Positions 24,734-33,160 of a DNA stretch of 33,304 nucleotides are shown piece by piece. The translations under genes and the position numbers were made by a program. The stretch is from assembly GCA_947473355.1 (NCBI GenBank), contig CANJCQ010000046.1:1-33304 (forward strand). The letters run 5' to 3'. The stretch comes from Sphingomonadaceae bacterium. GTDB lineage: Bacteria; Pseudomonadota; Alphaproteobacteria; Sphingomonadales; Sphingomonadaceae. The first letter of the stretch is position 1. Every line of letters starts with the position of its first letter. Below the pieces are notes generated by a model. It was not told the DNA's origin and ran no database searches. It saw nothing but the letters and a program-made list of their open reading frames with translations.

Positions 24734-27496
24734 TCAGAACTTCACGCTGGCGCCCAACTGGAACACCCGGCCCAGGGTTGAACCGTTGTTGAAGCCTGCG
24801 TTCCCTGCCTGTGCTTGCGCTCCCCGGAAGATCGGCGGGGCGGTGTTGAACATGTTGGTAACACCCAGTGTCAGAGCAATCGGCGGAAGGCTGCCCTGCT
24901 TCAGGTCATACTGCATGAACAAATCGAAGGTGTTGAACGCCCCGACAGTGGTCTGGTTCAACTGCGCCGCTGTCAGCAACCTGTAGCCCGATTTGTGGTT
25001 CCACGTCACCTGGCCGCGGAAGTTGTCGCCGACCGTGGCCCCAAGCGTTGTCGCGGAGTTGAACTCTGCGCCATCCAGACCGGCTTGCTCGACCGTGAAG
25101 TTGGTTCCATCTGCCGCAGTGATCGAGTGGTTCAACAGCGTGCTGTTGAAGTTGGCATAGACCGTGCCGAACGAGACATTGTGACGATAATTGAACGAAA
25201 AATCGAAACCGTTGGTCTGCGTGATGCCAAGGTTGCGCTGGCGAACATCGGCCACAACATAGGCATTATTGTTTGGAACCTGCGCGATGGTATTCGCAAT
25301 GGCCGCCGCAGAAACGCCCGCCCCTGCCAGTAAGGTTTGAATCTGGGCATTGGTCGGCAACATGATGAACAGGCTTTGATAGCCCGGTATGGTGTAAAAC
25401 TCACCAAATCCCAACGCCGGCTGGCCGATCGTGCCGCGATAGTCGATGTTGAAATAGGTCATGTGCAGGTCCAGCCCCTCGATGAAGGGTGGGCTGATAT
25501 CGATGCCGAGGTTATAATCGCGCGCGCGCTGCGGGCTGAGCGGCGAGACAGTGCCCTGCACGGCGATCAGCGGGCCACCATTGGCCGGAACTGCAGGGTT
25601 CCTGAGCGCAGGCACGGCAGCGACAATGAAGCTCGGTTGCACGCTCAGAGTTGGAGAACTGGCATTGGCGAGGTTAACCACGCTGGGAGCCTGGAATGAC
25701 TTGTTCCAGCGCGCGCGCAAATTGATCCATTCCACCGGCTTCAGCGAAATGCCAAGATTTGGAGCCCAGTTGTCGCCGAAATCGCTGTATTTGTCATAGC
25801 GAACGGAACCCGAGAGCGTGATGCTGTGGATGGGCCAATTCATATCGGGCCCGACCAGCGGAATGTTGGCTTCGGCAAATGCCGATTTCACATTGCGGCT
25901 CGCCGAGTTCAGGGGATTTTGCAGGACGAGGGCTCTGGTATTTGTTGTAACAGTGCCCGAGAACTTTTCCTGAATATATTCACCGCCGACAGCGACACGC
26001 AGTTCGCCGCCTGGAAGTTTTACCAGCGGGCCGTCGAAGGTCACCTTGGCATTGCTCAGCGTGCTCTTGCCGATGCCATATTCGGTCCAGTCGAGCACCG
26101 AGGCGATTGCTGCCTGGTTGGACGTCTTGATGTTGTAGGGATTGATCGTGCCTGCGGTAATTGCACTTGTCAGCAGTGCGGCGTTGACCGACGGATTGTC
26201 CGATGTGGTCTTGCTCTGTCCGTAATTATATAAGGCCTTCATCTGCCAGTCGCCGCCGATCTTCCATGTCAGCGTCGGCGTTATGCCAAACGACCACAAC
26301 TTGGTCCTGACCGTCTGAAATCCGCCGACTGGCGCGAAATCGAAGCCGAGGGTCTGGGTCGCCGTGCTGCCGCCGCCGATGCTGATATAGTTCGGGTTGG
26401 CAAATTGGGCAGGCGTTGCCGGAACATACGGCGGGTAGCCAGGATTGGCTGCGACATTGGCACCCAGAACAGTATTGCCGTTGCCCTGCAACGGGCCATT
26501 TTCGCTGACATTCGAGCGGCTCGAATAGTAGCCCTTGACGTCGATCTCAAGCGAATCGGACAGTTCCTGGCGAAAGCCGGCCATGACCGAATGACGGTCT
26601 TCTTCCGGATAGAAAGCATTGGTCTTCGCCCTGTCGCACAGATTGCTATTGCTTAGGACAAGCGAGTTGCCACCGACAACCGCATAAACCGCGCTACCAA
26701 TGGTCACATTGGCTGGACTGCAGTTCGTGGACGTTGGCAAGCCCGTGGTCCAGTTGATATTCTTGATGTAGTCACGCGACGCGCCAAACACGGCATTATG
26801 CCGCGCGAAGTTGTAGGCGACATAGACCGAACCGGTGTCCCAGGCCTTGCCCGCCGCGAAATTCACATCAGTCGCGCGGTAGTCATCGCCCAGACTCTGG
26901 CGGATGCCGAGCTGCACCCCATTGAAGTTCTTCTTGGTGGTGAAGTTGATCACCCCGCCAACCGCGTCGGAACCATAAATAGCCGAGCCACCGTCGGTGA
27001 GGATATCCACCCGCTCAATCAGCAAGGGCGGAATGACATCGGGATCGGGATAGCTCTGAACGACGCCTGCGCCGACCATCCGGTGGCCATCCAGCAACAC
27101 CAAAGTCGGCGAACTGCCACCGATGCTCTGGGGCAAGTTGCGGACGTTTGTGCGATTCACCGTAAGACGCGAGCCGCCAGCGTTCACTGTCTGCAGGTTG
27201 CCGAAGGAATTGAGCTGAGGAATGGTAGCCAGCAGCTGTGAGGTGCTCTGCACGCTCTTGGCTTCGATCGTCTGCGCGCTGACGGTGAACTCCATGGCAC
27301 CGGCGGGCGCAACCTTGCGCAGCGAGGTGCCGACGACGACGATTTGGTCTTCGTCCTTCGCGGCAGTGCTGTCATCGGCTGGTGCACTCTGGGCGTGCGC
27401 AACCGCTGGCAGCGCCAAAGCAATTGCAAGCCCCGCCAGCGCAACGCTGGAGCGATATCCCTTGCACATGGCTGCACGGCTGTTCTGAGAATTCAT
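24734..27496 (-). CDS. TonB-dependent outer-membrane receptor
   Basis: TonB-dependent receptors pull scarce substrates across the outer membrane using energy from TonB-ExbBD. The 920-residue product starts with a signal peptide (cleavage after AVAHA) and a TonB-box-like segment, QIVVVGTSLRK. The plug domain follows, with 'SVQSTSQLLATIPQLNSFG', 'PTLVLLDGHRMVG' and 'ERVDILTDGGSAIYGSDAVGGVINF'. The C-terminal beta-barrel ends in VFQLGASVKF, with the terminal Phe used for outer-membrane insertion. The ATG at 27494-27496 is fixed by the strong site GGGAGGAAAG. The plug type is of the large sphingomonad/Xanthomonas group that takes up carbohydrates or aromatics rather than siderophores. A divergent ROK regulator suggests sugar-conjugate uptake. 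Confidence 0.92.
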   Translation of the reverse strand: MNSQNSRAAMCKGYRSSVALAGLAIALALPAVAHAQSAPADDSTAAKDEDQIVVVGTSLRKVAPAGAMEFTVSAQTIEAKSVQSTSQLLATIPQLNSFGNLQTVNAGGSRLTVNRTNVRNLPQSIGGSSPTLVLLDGHRMVGAGVVQSYPDPDVIPPLLIERVDILTDGGSAIYGSDAVGGVINFTTKKNFNGVQLGIRQSLGDDYRATDVNFAAGKAWDTGSVYVAYNFARHNAVFGASRDYIKNINWTTGLPTSTNCSPANVTIGSAVYAVVGGNSLVLSNSNLCDRAKTNAFYPEEDRHSVMAGFRQELSDSLEIDVKGYYSSRSNVSENGPLQGNGNTVLGANVAANPGYPPYVPATPAQFANPNYISIGGGSTATQTLGFDFAPVGGFQTVRTKLWSFGITPTLTWKIGGDWQMKALYNYGQSKTTSDNPSVNAALLTSAITAGTINPYNIKTSNQAAIASVLDWTEYGIGKSTLSNAKVTFDGPLVKLPGGELRVAVGGEYIQEKFSGTVTTNTRALVLQNPLNSASRNVKSAFAEANIPLVGPDMNWPIHSITLSGSVRYDKYSDFGDNWAPNLGISLKPVEWINLRARWNKSFQAPSVVNLANASSPTLSVQPSFIVAAVPALRNPAVPANGGPLIAVQGTVSPLSPQRARDYNLGIDISPPFIEGLDLHMTYFNIDYRGTIGQPALGFGEFYTIPGYQSLFIMLPTNAQIQTLLAGAGVSAAAIANTIAQVPNNNAYVVADVRQRNLGITQTNGFDFSFNYRHNVSFGTVYANFNSTLLNHSITAADGTNFTVEQAGLDGAEFNSATTLGATVGDNFRGQVTWNHKSGYRLLTAAQLNQTTVGAFNTFDLFMQYDLKQGSLPPIALTLGVTNMFNTAPPIFRGAQAQAGNAGFNNGSTLGRVFQLGASVKF

Positions 27497-27520
27497 ACTT
27501 TCCTCCCTATCGTTGCCCCG

Positions 27521-27532
27521 GCACTTCAGTGC
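27521..27532. repeat. Small palindrome in the receptor leader
   Basis: The sequence gcacttcagtgc forms a perfect 5-bp stem with a two-base centre, 25 bases upstream of the receptor start codon and just upstream of its ribosome site. It could be a regulator half-site pair or a small hairpin in the mRNA leader; nothing identifies which. Confidence 0.3.
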
Positions 27533-27580
27533 AGGCAGCAATGCTCTCTCCGCCCAATGGCGACATTGAATGATCGCGCT

Positions 27581-27609
27581 ATTGTCATCTGATTGGTCAG
27601 GCCAGTCAA
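27581..27609 (-). promoter_or_regulatory. Candidate promoter of the TonB receptor gene
   Basis: On the minus strand TTGACT (27604-27609) and GACAAT (27581-27586) are separated by 17 bases, giving a plausible sigma-70-type -35/-10 pair about 85 bases upstream of the start codon. The -35 box lies within the motif aggccagtcaat (plus-strand 27599-27610), which recurs upstream of the sulfotransferase operon. It is therefore a site where a regulator bound to that motif could block or assist transcription. Confidence 0.45.
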
Positions 27610-27610
27610 T
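27599..27610 (+). promoter_or_regulatory. Shared upstream motif aggccagtNaat, copy 1
   Basis: The 12-mer aggccagtcaat, preceded by attggtc, lies between the divergent receptor and ROK regulator genes. A near-identical copy (aggccagtaaat, 11 of 12) is at 32049-32060 in front of the sulfotransferase gene, in the same orientation relative to the leftward gene. The extended form attggtcaggcca is close to a TGGTC..GACCA palindrome. It may be the binding site of a regulator common to both units. Confidence 0.4.
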
Positions 27611-27674
27611 AGTTTTCTCAGCAATTGAAATAACCCAACTTGCCAATTTCGATTCTTTCTGAAAACTGTGGCAA

Positions 27675-28859
27675 ATGCGCATCACTGATCATGCCCTGAA
27701 TCGGCTGAATGTCCTTAAGGCAATCCGCCGCTGGGGGCCGGTGGCGCGCACCGAACTGGCAATGAAAACAGGACTTTCCAGCGGATCTATCACGCAATTG
27801 ACCGCTGAACTTCTGGGGCGGGAACTGATTATCGAGGCCAAGGAAACTGCCAAGCGAAATGGCCGGCCTCGCACATTCCTTGAGATCAATGCAGATGGAG
27901 CACTGTCAGTTGCTGCAACTCTGTCCGGTCTTGGCAAGCTGGATATCTACTTCATTGATCTGATCGGAAACCGCCTGCATTCCATCGCAACACGGATTTG
28001 GATCGAGCCTTCACTTGCCGCAATGGCACAGGCGATTGGCGGCAATATTGCATCGGCAATCGAATCCGCTCCGCTTGGGAAACGCAGAGTCAGCCGGGTA
28101 GGTATCGCCCTGCCAGCGCTGATAGACAGCGCGCAAGGTGAAATCCATTTCATGACCACTTTTCCGGTTGGAAAGCCGGTGCCTTTTGCTGGTCCGATTG
28201 CAAATCGCCTGGGCCTTCCTGTGACGATCGAGAACGACATGGTCTGCATGGCCCGGGCGGAACATTGGTTTGGCCGCGCACGCGATCTCGAAACATTCAC
28301 GCTAGTTCACGTCGGCTTCGCGATTGGTTCGGCGCAGTACGAAGATGGTCTGCCCAAGTCTGGTTCGAACGGGCTCAATGCTGAACTGGGCCACGTCAAG
28401 GTAATTACCGGAGAGCTTGCACGCCCCTGCGTTTGTGGCGGGCGCGGATGTCTGGCCGCTTATGCTTCCATGTATGGCATATTGCAGGCTGCCGATGAAT
28501 TGACCGGTACCCCGTTTCCACCGACGGAGAGCCTGGATGCACGGTTCGAGCAATTCATGGATCGAGCCGAATCCGGTGACCTCAATGCTGCGGGGGCGCT
28601 GGAACAGGCAGGCAGTTTTCTCGGAGTTGCCCTCGCCAATCTCATAAATGTCACAGATCCTGGCAATATCATCATTTCTTTTGCAAGTGCACGCTTCATG
28701 TCGACGATAGCCGCACCAATGGGCACGTCACTAAAGACCAATATCATGCCCGGCGTGCTGCCTTCGACCAAGATCGAACTGGTCTTTGCAAATCAGGATT
28801 GGCGTTGGAAGGGAACGGCAGCCCTCGCGCTGGAGCAAACCTATATTGGGAGCGGCTGA
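27675..28859 (+). CDS. ROK-family transcriptional regulator
   Basis: ROK (NagC/XylR/Mlc-type) regulators bind DNA through an N-terminal helix-turn-helix and sense sugars or sugar phosphates through a kinase-like domain. The 394-residue product has the HTH at about residues 10-60 (VARTELAMKTGLSSGSITQL). The ROK domain contains 'ENDMVCMARAEHWFG', 'ELGHVKV' and the zinc motif CVCGGRGCLAAY. No strong ribosome site precedes the ATG at 27675, which suggests weak or leaderless-like translation. It is divergent from the TonB receptor gene with 178 bases between them and is the best candidate for its control, possibly together with the catabolic genes. Confidence 0.88.
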   Translation: MRITDHALNRLNVLKAIRRWGPVARTELAMKTGLSSGSITQLTAELLGRELIIEAKETAKRNGRPRTFLEINADGALSVAATLSGLGKLDIYFIDLIGNRLHSIATRIWIEPSLAAMAQAIGGNIASAIESAPLGKRRVSRVGIALPALIDSAQGEIHFMTTFPVGKPVPFAGPIANRLGLPVTIENDMVCMARAEHWFGRARDLETFTLVHVGFAIGSAQYEDGLPKSGSNGLNAELGHVKVITGELARPCVCGGRGCLAAYASMYGILQAADELTGTPFPPTESLDARFEQFMDRAESGDLNAAGALEQAGSFLGVALANLINVTDPGNIIISFASARFMSTIAAPMGTSLKTNIMPGVLPSTKIELVFANQDWRWKGTAALALEQTYIGSG

Positions 28860-28860
28860 G

Positions 28861-28876
28861 GATGTGCGGCCACATC
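28861..28876 (+). terminator. Hairpin after the ROK gene
   Basis: Immediately after the regulator stop codon, gatgtg-cggc-cacatc forms a 6-bp perfect stem with a 4-base loop. The following bases (tgctgcttcttg) are T-rich but not a clean T run, so it is only a possible terminator. Converging transcription from the SDR operon ends about 110 bases further on. Confidence 0.4.
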
Positions 28877-28984
28877 TGCTGCTTCTTGCGCGGACCTGGC
28901 GGTTGAACTGCGGTGCACCTGGGGCAAAGAAGGCCGATGTTAGCTAGGTGCGCTCGCCGTCGATATTCCCGTGATTGATCAATG

Positions 28985-29740
28985 TCAGGTGGCGCAGCCG
29001 CCGTTCACGCCGAGCAGCTGCCCGGTGATGTAGCCTGCTTCTTCAGAGCAGAAAAAGGCGATGGCTGCGGCGGCTTCGTGTGGCTGGCCGACGCGGGGGA
29101 CCGGGTAGGTCGCGACGATCTGTTCATAGGGCAATGGAAACAGATCGCCGTCGATCGCGCGCTGGGCCATGGGCGTGAGGATGAAGCCGGGCGATACAGC
29201 GTTGACAGTGATCCCCTTGGGGCCGAGTTCGACTGCCAGCGAGCGGGTCATCGCGGTCATGCCGCCCTTGCTCGCAGTGTAGTGCACCATGTGGGACGCG
29301 CCGATCTGGGCGCCCAGCGCAGTCAGGTTGACCACGCGGCCCCAGCCGGCAGCGACCATGTCGGGCAGCACCGCCTGCGTCGCATGATAGCTGCCCTTGA
29401 GGTTGACCGCCATGACCCGGTCCCACGCGGCATCGTCGATCTCGGCGAAGGGCAGGAATTCCTCGATCCCAGCATTGTTGACCAGCACGGTGATCGGCCC
29501 AAGTTGCGCGCGAATGGCTGCAACCGCTGCATCAACAGCCTGGCGATCAGCGACGTCGGCCTCGACCGCCAGCGCCCTTCCCCCTTCGGCGATGATGGCA
29601 TCCGCCACCTCGCGCGCATTGGCCATGCGCTGGCCGAGCACACCGACCGCCATGCCGTCGCGCGCCAGCCGCAAGCAGGTTGCCGCGCCAATTCCGCCGC
29701 CGCCGCCCGTGACCAGCGCGACTGTGTTTGGCCTTGTCAT
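28985..29740 (-). CDS. Short-chain dehydrogenase/reductase (FabG-like)
   Basis: This 251-residue classical SDR has the cofactor motif TGGGGGIG (residues 11-18), NNAG in 'VLVNNAGIEEF' and the catalytic pair Tyr154/Lys158 (YTASK). It ends with the family-typical 'GYITGQLLGVNGG'. It would oxidise or reduce a hydroxy/keto group on an unknown substrate; the sequence is FabG-like but the gene is not in a fatty-acid synthesis setting. The start ATG overlaps the stop of the upstream gene (ATGA, 29737-29740), so it is the third and last gene of the sulfotransferase operon. It shares no close similarity by eye with the SDR at 19552. Confidence 0.9.
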   Translation of the reverse strand: MTRPNTVALVTGGGGGIGAATCLRLARDGMAVGVLGQRMANAREVADAIIAEGGRALAVEADVADRQAVDAAVAAIRAQLGPITVLVNNAGIEEFLPFAEIDDAAWDRVMAVNLKGSYHATQAVLPDMVAAGWGRVVNLTALGAQIGASHMVHYTASKGGMTAMTRSLAVELGPKGITVNAVSPGFILTPMAQRAIDGDLFPLPYEQIVATYPVPRVGQPHEAAAAIAFFCSEEAGYITGQLLGVNGGCAT

Positions 29741-30759
29741 GAGTGCAGTCCTTCCAGCCGGCTGCGCAGGGTGCAGCGCTCGATCAGGCCGAGTGTTTCC
29801 TCGCCGTCCCAGACATAGCGCGCGACGCCCTGTTCGAGCACAGAGGTGTCGGCCATTTCGAACAGGTGGTGATCGAACATCTTGAGCACGGTAGTTGCCT
29901 CAATGCTGATCCTGCCCTCGGCGGTCTCCAGCACCAGCGGCGCCTGATCACCGACGGGCACGAGCTTGTGCATCCACGGCGCTTCGGCAACCCGGGCGGC
30001 GAGGCGGCGACCGTCGGCCATGATGACGAAGGCTTCGTTGAACGGCGAGATGCCATTGGCATCGGGCCAGAACACATTGGCGCCGAAGGCCCGCCCGCTC
30101 GGGAACAGCGCCGAATGCTGGCAATGCCCCGGCGCGCCGCCCATGTTGCGCACGCCCTGGCGGCGCACGCGCATTCCGGTGCCAGAAATCTTGCGCTCTT
30201 CGCCCGAGAGACGCACCCAGCCGCTGACCCGGCACAATTGCTCATAGCGCACCCCGCCCATCAGCGCATTGCCTGCCGCTTGCATGGCCTTGGCCGCCTC
30301 AGCAGTCAGCCCGCCCATAAGCCACGGCGGCTCGGCCATTTCAGCTTCGACATCGAAGGCAAGGGGCACGAGGTCGCCGCCGAAATGCCCGGTCATCTCC
30401 AACGCCGTTGTCGACTGCCGCGCCTCGCCATCAAAGCTGAAGCGCCAGCGGCGGTATGGTTCGATGCATTCGAAGCGCAGCGGTCCAGCGCCCAGCGCAT
30501 TGACGCCATTGCCGGCCTGCGCCGGAAACCACTCCCACAGCCGCAACACCCGGCCATCCGCCACGGCCATATTGAGCGTCACCACGGGCTCGTCCCAGTG
30601 CTCGCCGACGGCATCGATGCTGAAGCGCGGCAGGGCGAACTGGCCGCTGTCGTCGAACACCCACATCACCGCCGCGTCGCGCATCGCCGGATTGTCCGGA
30701 CGCCGGGTCATGAAATGCTCGAACATGGGATCGAGCCCGGCTGTGAGGTCGGAGGTCAT
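29737..30759 (-). CDS. Unrecognised conserved-looking protein in the sulfotransferase operon
   Basis: I do not recognise this 340-residue protein with confidence. It has no signal peptide or membrane segment, is rich in Trp and aromatic residues in regularly spaced beta-like stretches (for example 'VVTLNMAVADGRVLRLWEWF', 'RFECIEPYRRWRFSFDGEA', 'CRVSGWVRLSGEERKISGTG') and ends 'ARYVWDGEETLGLIERCTLRS'. This pattern recalls lipocalin-like AttH/CrtC-type domain proteins or the DUF7064/7065 proteins found near steroid and terpenoid catabolic genes, but that is a weak match from memory. The start ATG at 30757-30759 lies 13 bases after the sulfotransferase stop; its stop overlaps the SDR start. It presumably handles the same substrate as those two enzymes. 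Confidence 0.65.
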   Translation of the reverse strand: MTSDLTAGLDPMFEHFMTRRPDNPAMRDAAVMWVFDDSGQFALPRFSIDAVGEHWDEPVVTLNMAVADGRVLRLWEWFPAQAGNGVNALGAGPLRFECIEPYRRWRFSFDGEARQSTTALEMTGHFGGDLVPLAFDVEAEMAEPPWLMGGLTAEAAKAMQAAGNALMGGVRYEQLCRVSGWVRLSGEERKISGTGMRVRRQGVRNMGGAPGHCQHSALFPSGRAFGANVFWPDANGISPFNEAFVIMADGRRLAARVAEAPWMHKLVPVGDQAPLVLETAEGRISIEATTVLKMFDHHLFEMADTSVLEQGVARYVWDGEETLGLIERCTLRSRLEGLHS

Positions 30760-30772
30760 GGCCAGCGTCCCA

Positions 30773-31999
30773 TCAGCCTGCCAGAAGTTCGGGGCGGATG
30801 CCGAAGCCGAAGCCGAACTTCTCGCGGTATTCGGCGAACTGCGCATTAATGCCATCGGCGTGCATGCCGAATTCCTCGGGCGAATGACGGTGCGCCCCGT
30901 GCTTGGTTTGCGGATGATCGCTGACCCAGGCGCGGATTCGATCGGCGTGGGTGCCAGAGACAGTGAGCCCGGCCCAGTCATAGATCCGCTCAACCGTGCG
31001 CAAGTGATCACGCATGACGTCGTGGTAGGAGACATCAAGGAAGCGGTCATCGCCAACCACTTCGCGCGCGCGCATCGCCTTGATCACGCTGGCATGCTGC
31101 AGCTCGATCGCCCGCTCGCCTTGGGCGCGGCGTTCTTCGGGTGTCACCGGATGGCCACGCAGCCCCAGCAGGATCGACTGGACAGAGGCCAGCGAACCGA
31201 GCTGCTGGGCCAGATCGCGGTGCGTCCAGATCAGCTTGGCATCGGGATATTGCGCCGCCAGTTCGCCCATCCACAGCATGTGGTCCGAGCCCTTGAGCGC
31301 CCAGCGTTTGGCGGGATTGCCCCATTGCACATGCTGCAGGAAGTCGTGATGCAGGCCAAGCGCCGCCGTGTGATCGGCCTCAATCAGATAGCGCCGATAG
31401 CCGTCGCCGCCCCAGAAGCACCACAGCTGCTGGCTGGTAAAGGCGAGGCTCAAGATGTCGCTGCCGCATTCGGCAAGCGCGCCTGAGCCTTCCTCGATCA
31501 TGTAGGGGTGGGTGATGAATATATCCGGGATCAGGCCGAACAGCCCCGCCATCCGCGCGTCGGCGCGGGCGAAGCGCTCGGCGTCCGGCGAGCCCAGCGC
31601 GGGCGGCGGCGAGGGTTCGCGGCAGATCCAGTGTTCAGGCGCCATGTTCTCCGGATCGAGGCTGAGCAAGGTGTGCAGCAGGGTTGAGCCCGAGCGCGGC
31701 GGGCCGACCACGATCAGTGGCGCGGCAACTTTCTCGCGGGCGATCTCGGGATATGCCTTGCGATCGGCGATCAGGCGCAGCCGGGTGGCCAGCTGGTGAG
31801 TGACATATTCGGCCGCCACTTCGCGGGCCTTGCCGGTCATGCCCGGCCAGACTTCTTCAGCCATCGAAGCGACATAGGCCTCGAGCCCGGCCTCGCGGGC
31901 TGCATCGCCGAAGTCGCTGAGCCCGGTGCGCTCGCATGCCATGTCCCGGAATACGGCGGCGCCGGGGCAAGAGCGCATGTCGAGTCGGCTCAACTTCAT
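30773..31999 (-). CDS. Sulfotransferase-family protein
   Basis: Sulfotransferases move a sulfate group from PAPS to a hydroxyl or amine. The 408-residue product has the 5'-phosphosulfate-binding loop GPPRSGST at residues 99-106. A later 'WALKGSDHMLWMGELAAQYPDAKLIWTHRDL' region supplies the 3'-phosphate-binding Arg/Ser positions (long-family Sulfotransfer_3 style). The start ATG at 31997-31999 is fixed by a strong site, GGAGGGGG, 6 bases upstream; the frame is open further but without support. It heads the operon with the unknown protein and the SDR. In bacteria such proteins are often annotated from the loop alone and some act on CoA thioesters or remain untested, so the true reaction is open. 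Confidence 0.85.
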   Translation of the reverse strand: MKLSRLDMRSCPGAAVFRDMACERTGLSDFGDAAREAGLEAYVASMAEEVWPGMTGKAREVAAEYVTHQLATRLRLIADRKAYPEIAREKVAAPLIVVGPPRSGSTLLHTLLSLDPENMAPEHWICREPSPPPALGSPDAERFARADARMAGLFGLIPDIFITHPYMIEEGSGALAECGSDILSLAFTSQQLWCFWGGDGYRRYLIEADHTAALGLHHDFLQHVQWGNPAKRWALKGSDHMLWMGELAAQYPDAKLIWTHRDLAQQLGSLASVQSILLGLRGHPVTPEERRAQGERAIELQHASVIKAMRAREVVGDDRFLDVSYHDVMRDHLRTVERIYDWAGLTVSGTHADRIRAWVSDHPQTKHGAHRHSPEEFGMHADGINAQFAEYREKFGFGFGIRPELLAG

Positions 32000-32048
32000 C
32001 GAATCCCCCTCCGGTGCTTTCATATTCTTATTCGTCAGATTGTTAGCG

Positions 32049-32060
32049 AGGCCAGTAAAT
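32049..32060 (+). promoter_or_regulatory. Shared upstream motif aggccagtNaat, copy 2
   Basis: This copy (aggccagtaaat) lies 50 bases before the sulfotransferase start. As at the receptor gene, it overlaps a possible -35/-10 arrangement on the minus strand (TTGTCA at 32063-32068, 17 bases, TAACAA at 32040-32045). attgtta lies just to its left, matching attggtc of the first copy in part. Confidence 0.4.
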
Positions 32061-32603
32061 TCTGACAACGCTGAATCTGATCGGGCCGGTTCGATACTCG
32101 CAAGGAATCTCTCGAACAATGCCTTCACTGTCTCGTGATTGGGCTCAGTGCCAAACTGACGCTCGGACGTCACGGTTATGCATACCAAGCGATCATGGAT
32201 GAGTTGTTGGAGTTCGCCAAGGGCCGGATCGCAAGCTGGCCCTCAAGTATTAATGAGGCCGTCATCAGCCGCAGGGGCACAGGTGATTTATCGACGGCTT
32301 TGGCCCGCCTGCATTAGGAAGTGGACATTCCGGATCGTCCGACGTTGCAGACCTCAGCGATGGATAGCCGGTCCGTCCGCAAATGCTGACATTGCCGCCG
32401 TTCGACGCTCTGATCAGGCCCGTCCTTAGCGGTCATAGGTTCAGGTGTTGCCGATAGCATCAGCCCAAGCCCATCGCCAATCCTAGCGGAACATCCAACA
32501 TACAGCACAGCGGCGGGACGGATTCGCGGGGTTGCCATACTAACCACACCACCGGCGATTATCACTGCCACAATCCGAAGTAGGCGCTAGGTAATCAGAG
32601 CCT
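32061..32603. other. Long spacer without a recognised gene
   Basis: Apart from the sulfotransferase promoter near its left end, I see no gene in this stretch. Short open frames are present on both strands (plus 32135-32317; minus 32314-32571, whose start lies near 32571), but neither has a convincing ribosome site or family motif. The composition is less GC-skewed at third positions than in neighbouring genes, which fits non-coding or decayed DNA. Confidence 0.4.
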
Positions 32604-32771
32604 ATGCAGCCTCCCCCATGCTGCGCCCAGTGCGACTACTGGAAGCCCGTGAACGATCAGGACGGCAATGACATAGGCCAGTGCCGCCGCTTCCCGCCAA
32701 CCTATGAGGGCTGGCCTATGACGGTGACCGAAGACTGGTGTGGCGAATGGTCAATCCGCCTCCGTCCATAG
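32604..32771 (+). CDS. Small Cys-rich protein of 55 residues
   Basis: From the ATG at 32604 a 55-codon frame reads MQPPPCCAQCDYWKPV at the start and contains GQCRRFPP and TEDWCGEW before the stop at 32769-32771. Five cysteines are present, in the pattern CC-x2-C ... C-R-R ... D-W-C-G-E. This resembles small metal-binding or zinc-ribbon-like proteins often seen in phages and mobile elements. A stop codon lies in frame four codons upstream, so this ATG is the first possible start. The ribosome site is weak (cagag). Function is unknown; the ordered Cys/Trp motif argues that the frame is real. Confidence 0.6.
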   Translation: MQPPPCCAQCDYWKPVNDQDGNDIGQCRRFPPTYEGWPMTVTEDWCGEWSIRLRP

Positions 32772-32856
32772 CTGATAGCTGCCCAGCCATTCCAAGGTGT
32801 TCACGCGCCCCTTGTCGCGATGGATTAGTCGATTGAGACGGTGAGCTTTGTTTGGC

Positions 32857-33160
32857 CTATCGGCGTTGGTCGTCCAGCTCCTTGCCGCTAATCAATCGAG
32901 TCAGGCGAGGCTTTTCTAATTCTGTGCAGCCGTTGGCATTCCTTGTGATTGTCGTGACCGAATTATCTTCCGTTGAGATTTGGAGCTGTATGGATCGACA
33001 GTCAGCCGTCAGTTCCGCGATGACCCGAGTATCTGACCATGATGTGACGTTATACATATCGCGCCGCGCCATGAGGTGAGGAGTGCCGGTAATGTTGCTG
33101 ACCCACGCAGCATTGTCCTCGCAATATTGCTCTGCCTTCGAGCAAAATATGCGACTAATG
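32857..33160 (-). pseudogene. Gene fragment truncated at its 5' end by the right-hand IS
   Basis: The minus strand holds about 100 codons open from the IS boundary to a TAG at 32857, reading ISRIFCSKAEQYCEDNAAWV, later 'NVTSWSDTRVIAELTADCRS' and ending 'PRLTRLISGKELDDQRR'. Two pairs of cysteines and the absence of a start codon suggest the C-terminal, probably periplasmic, part of a small protein whose signal/anchor segment is on the far side of the insertion. The only start available is a TTG inside the IS terminal repeat. I recognise no family. It may be the other half of the frame starting at 200. Confidence 0.5.

Noticed and set aside
32314..32571. An 85-codon minus-strand frame in the right-hand spacer
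   Set aside because: It begins at a GTG with no good ribosome site, and its C-terminal half has no domain-like pattern.
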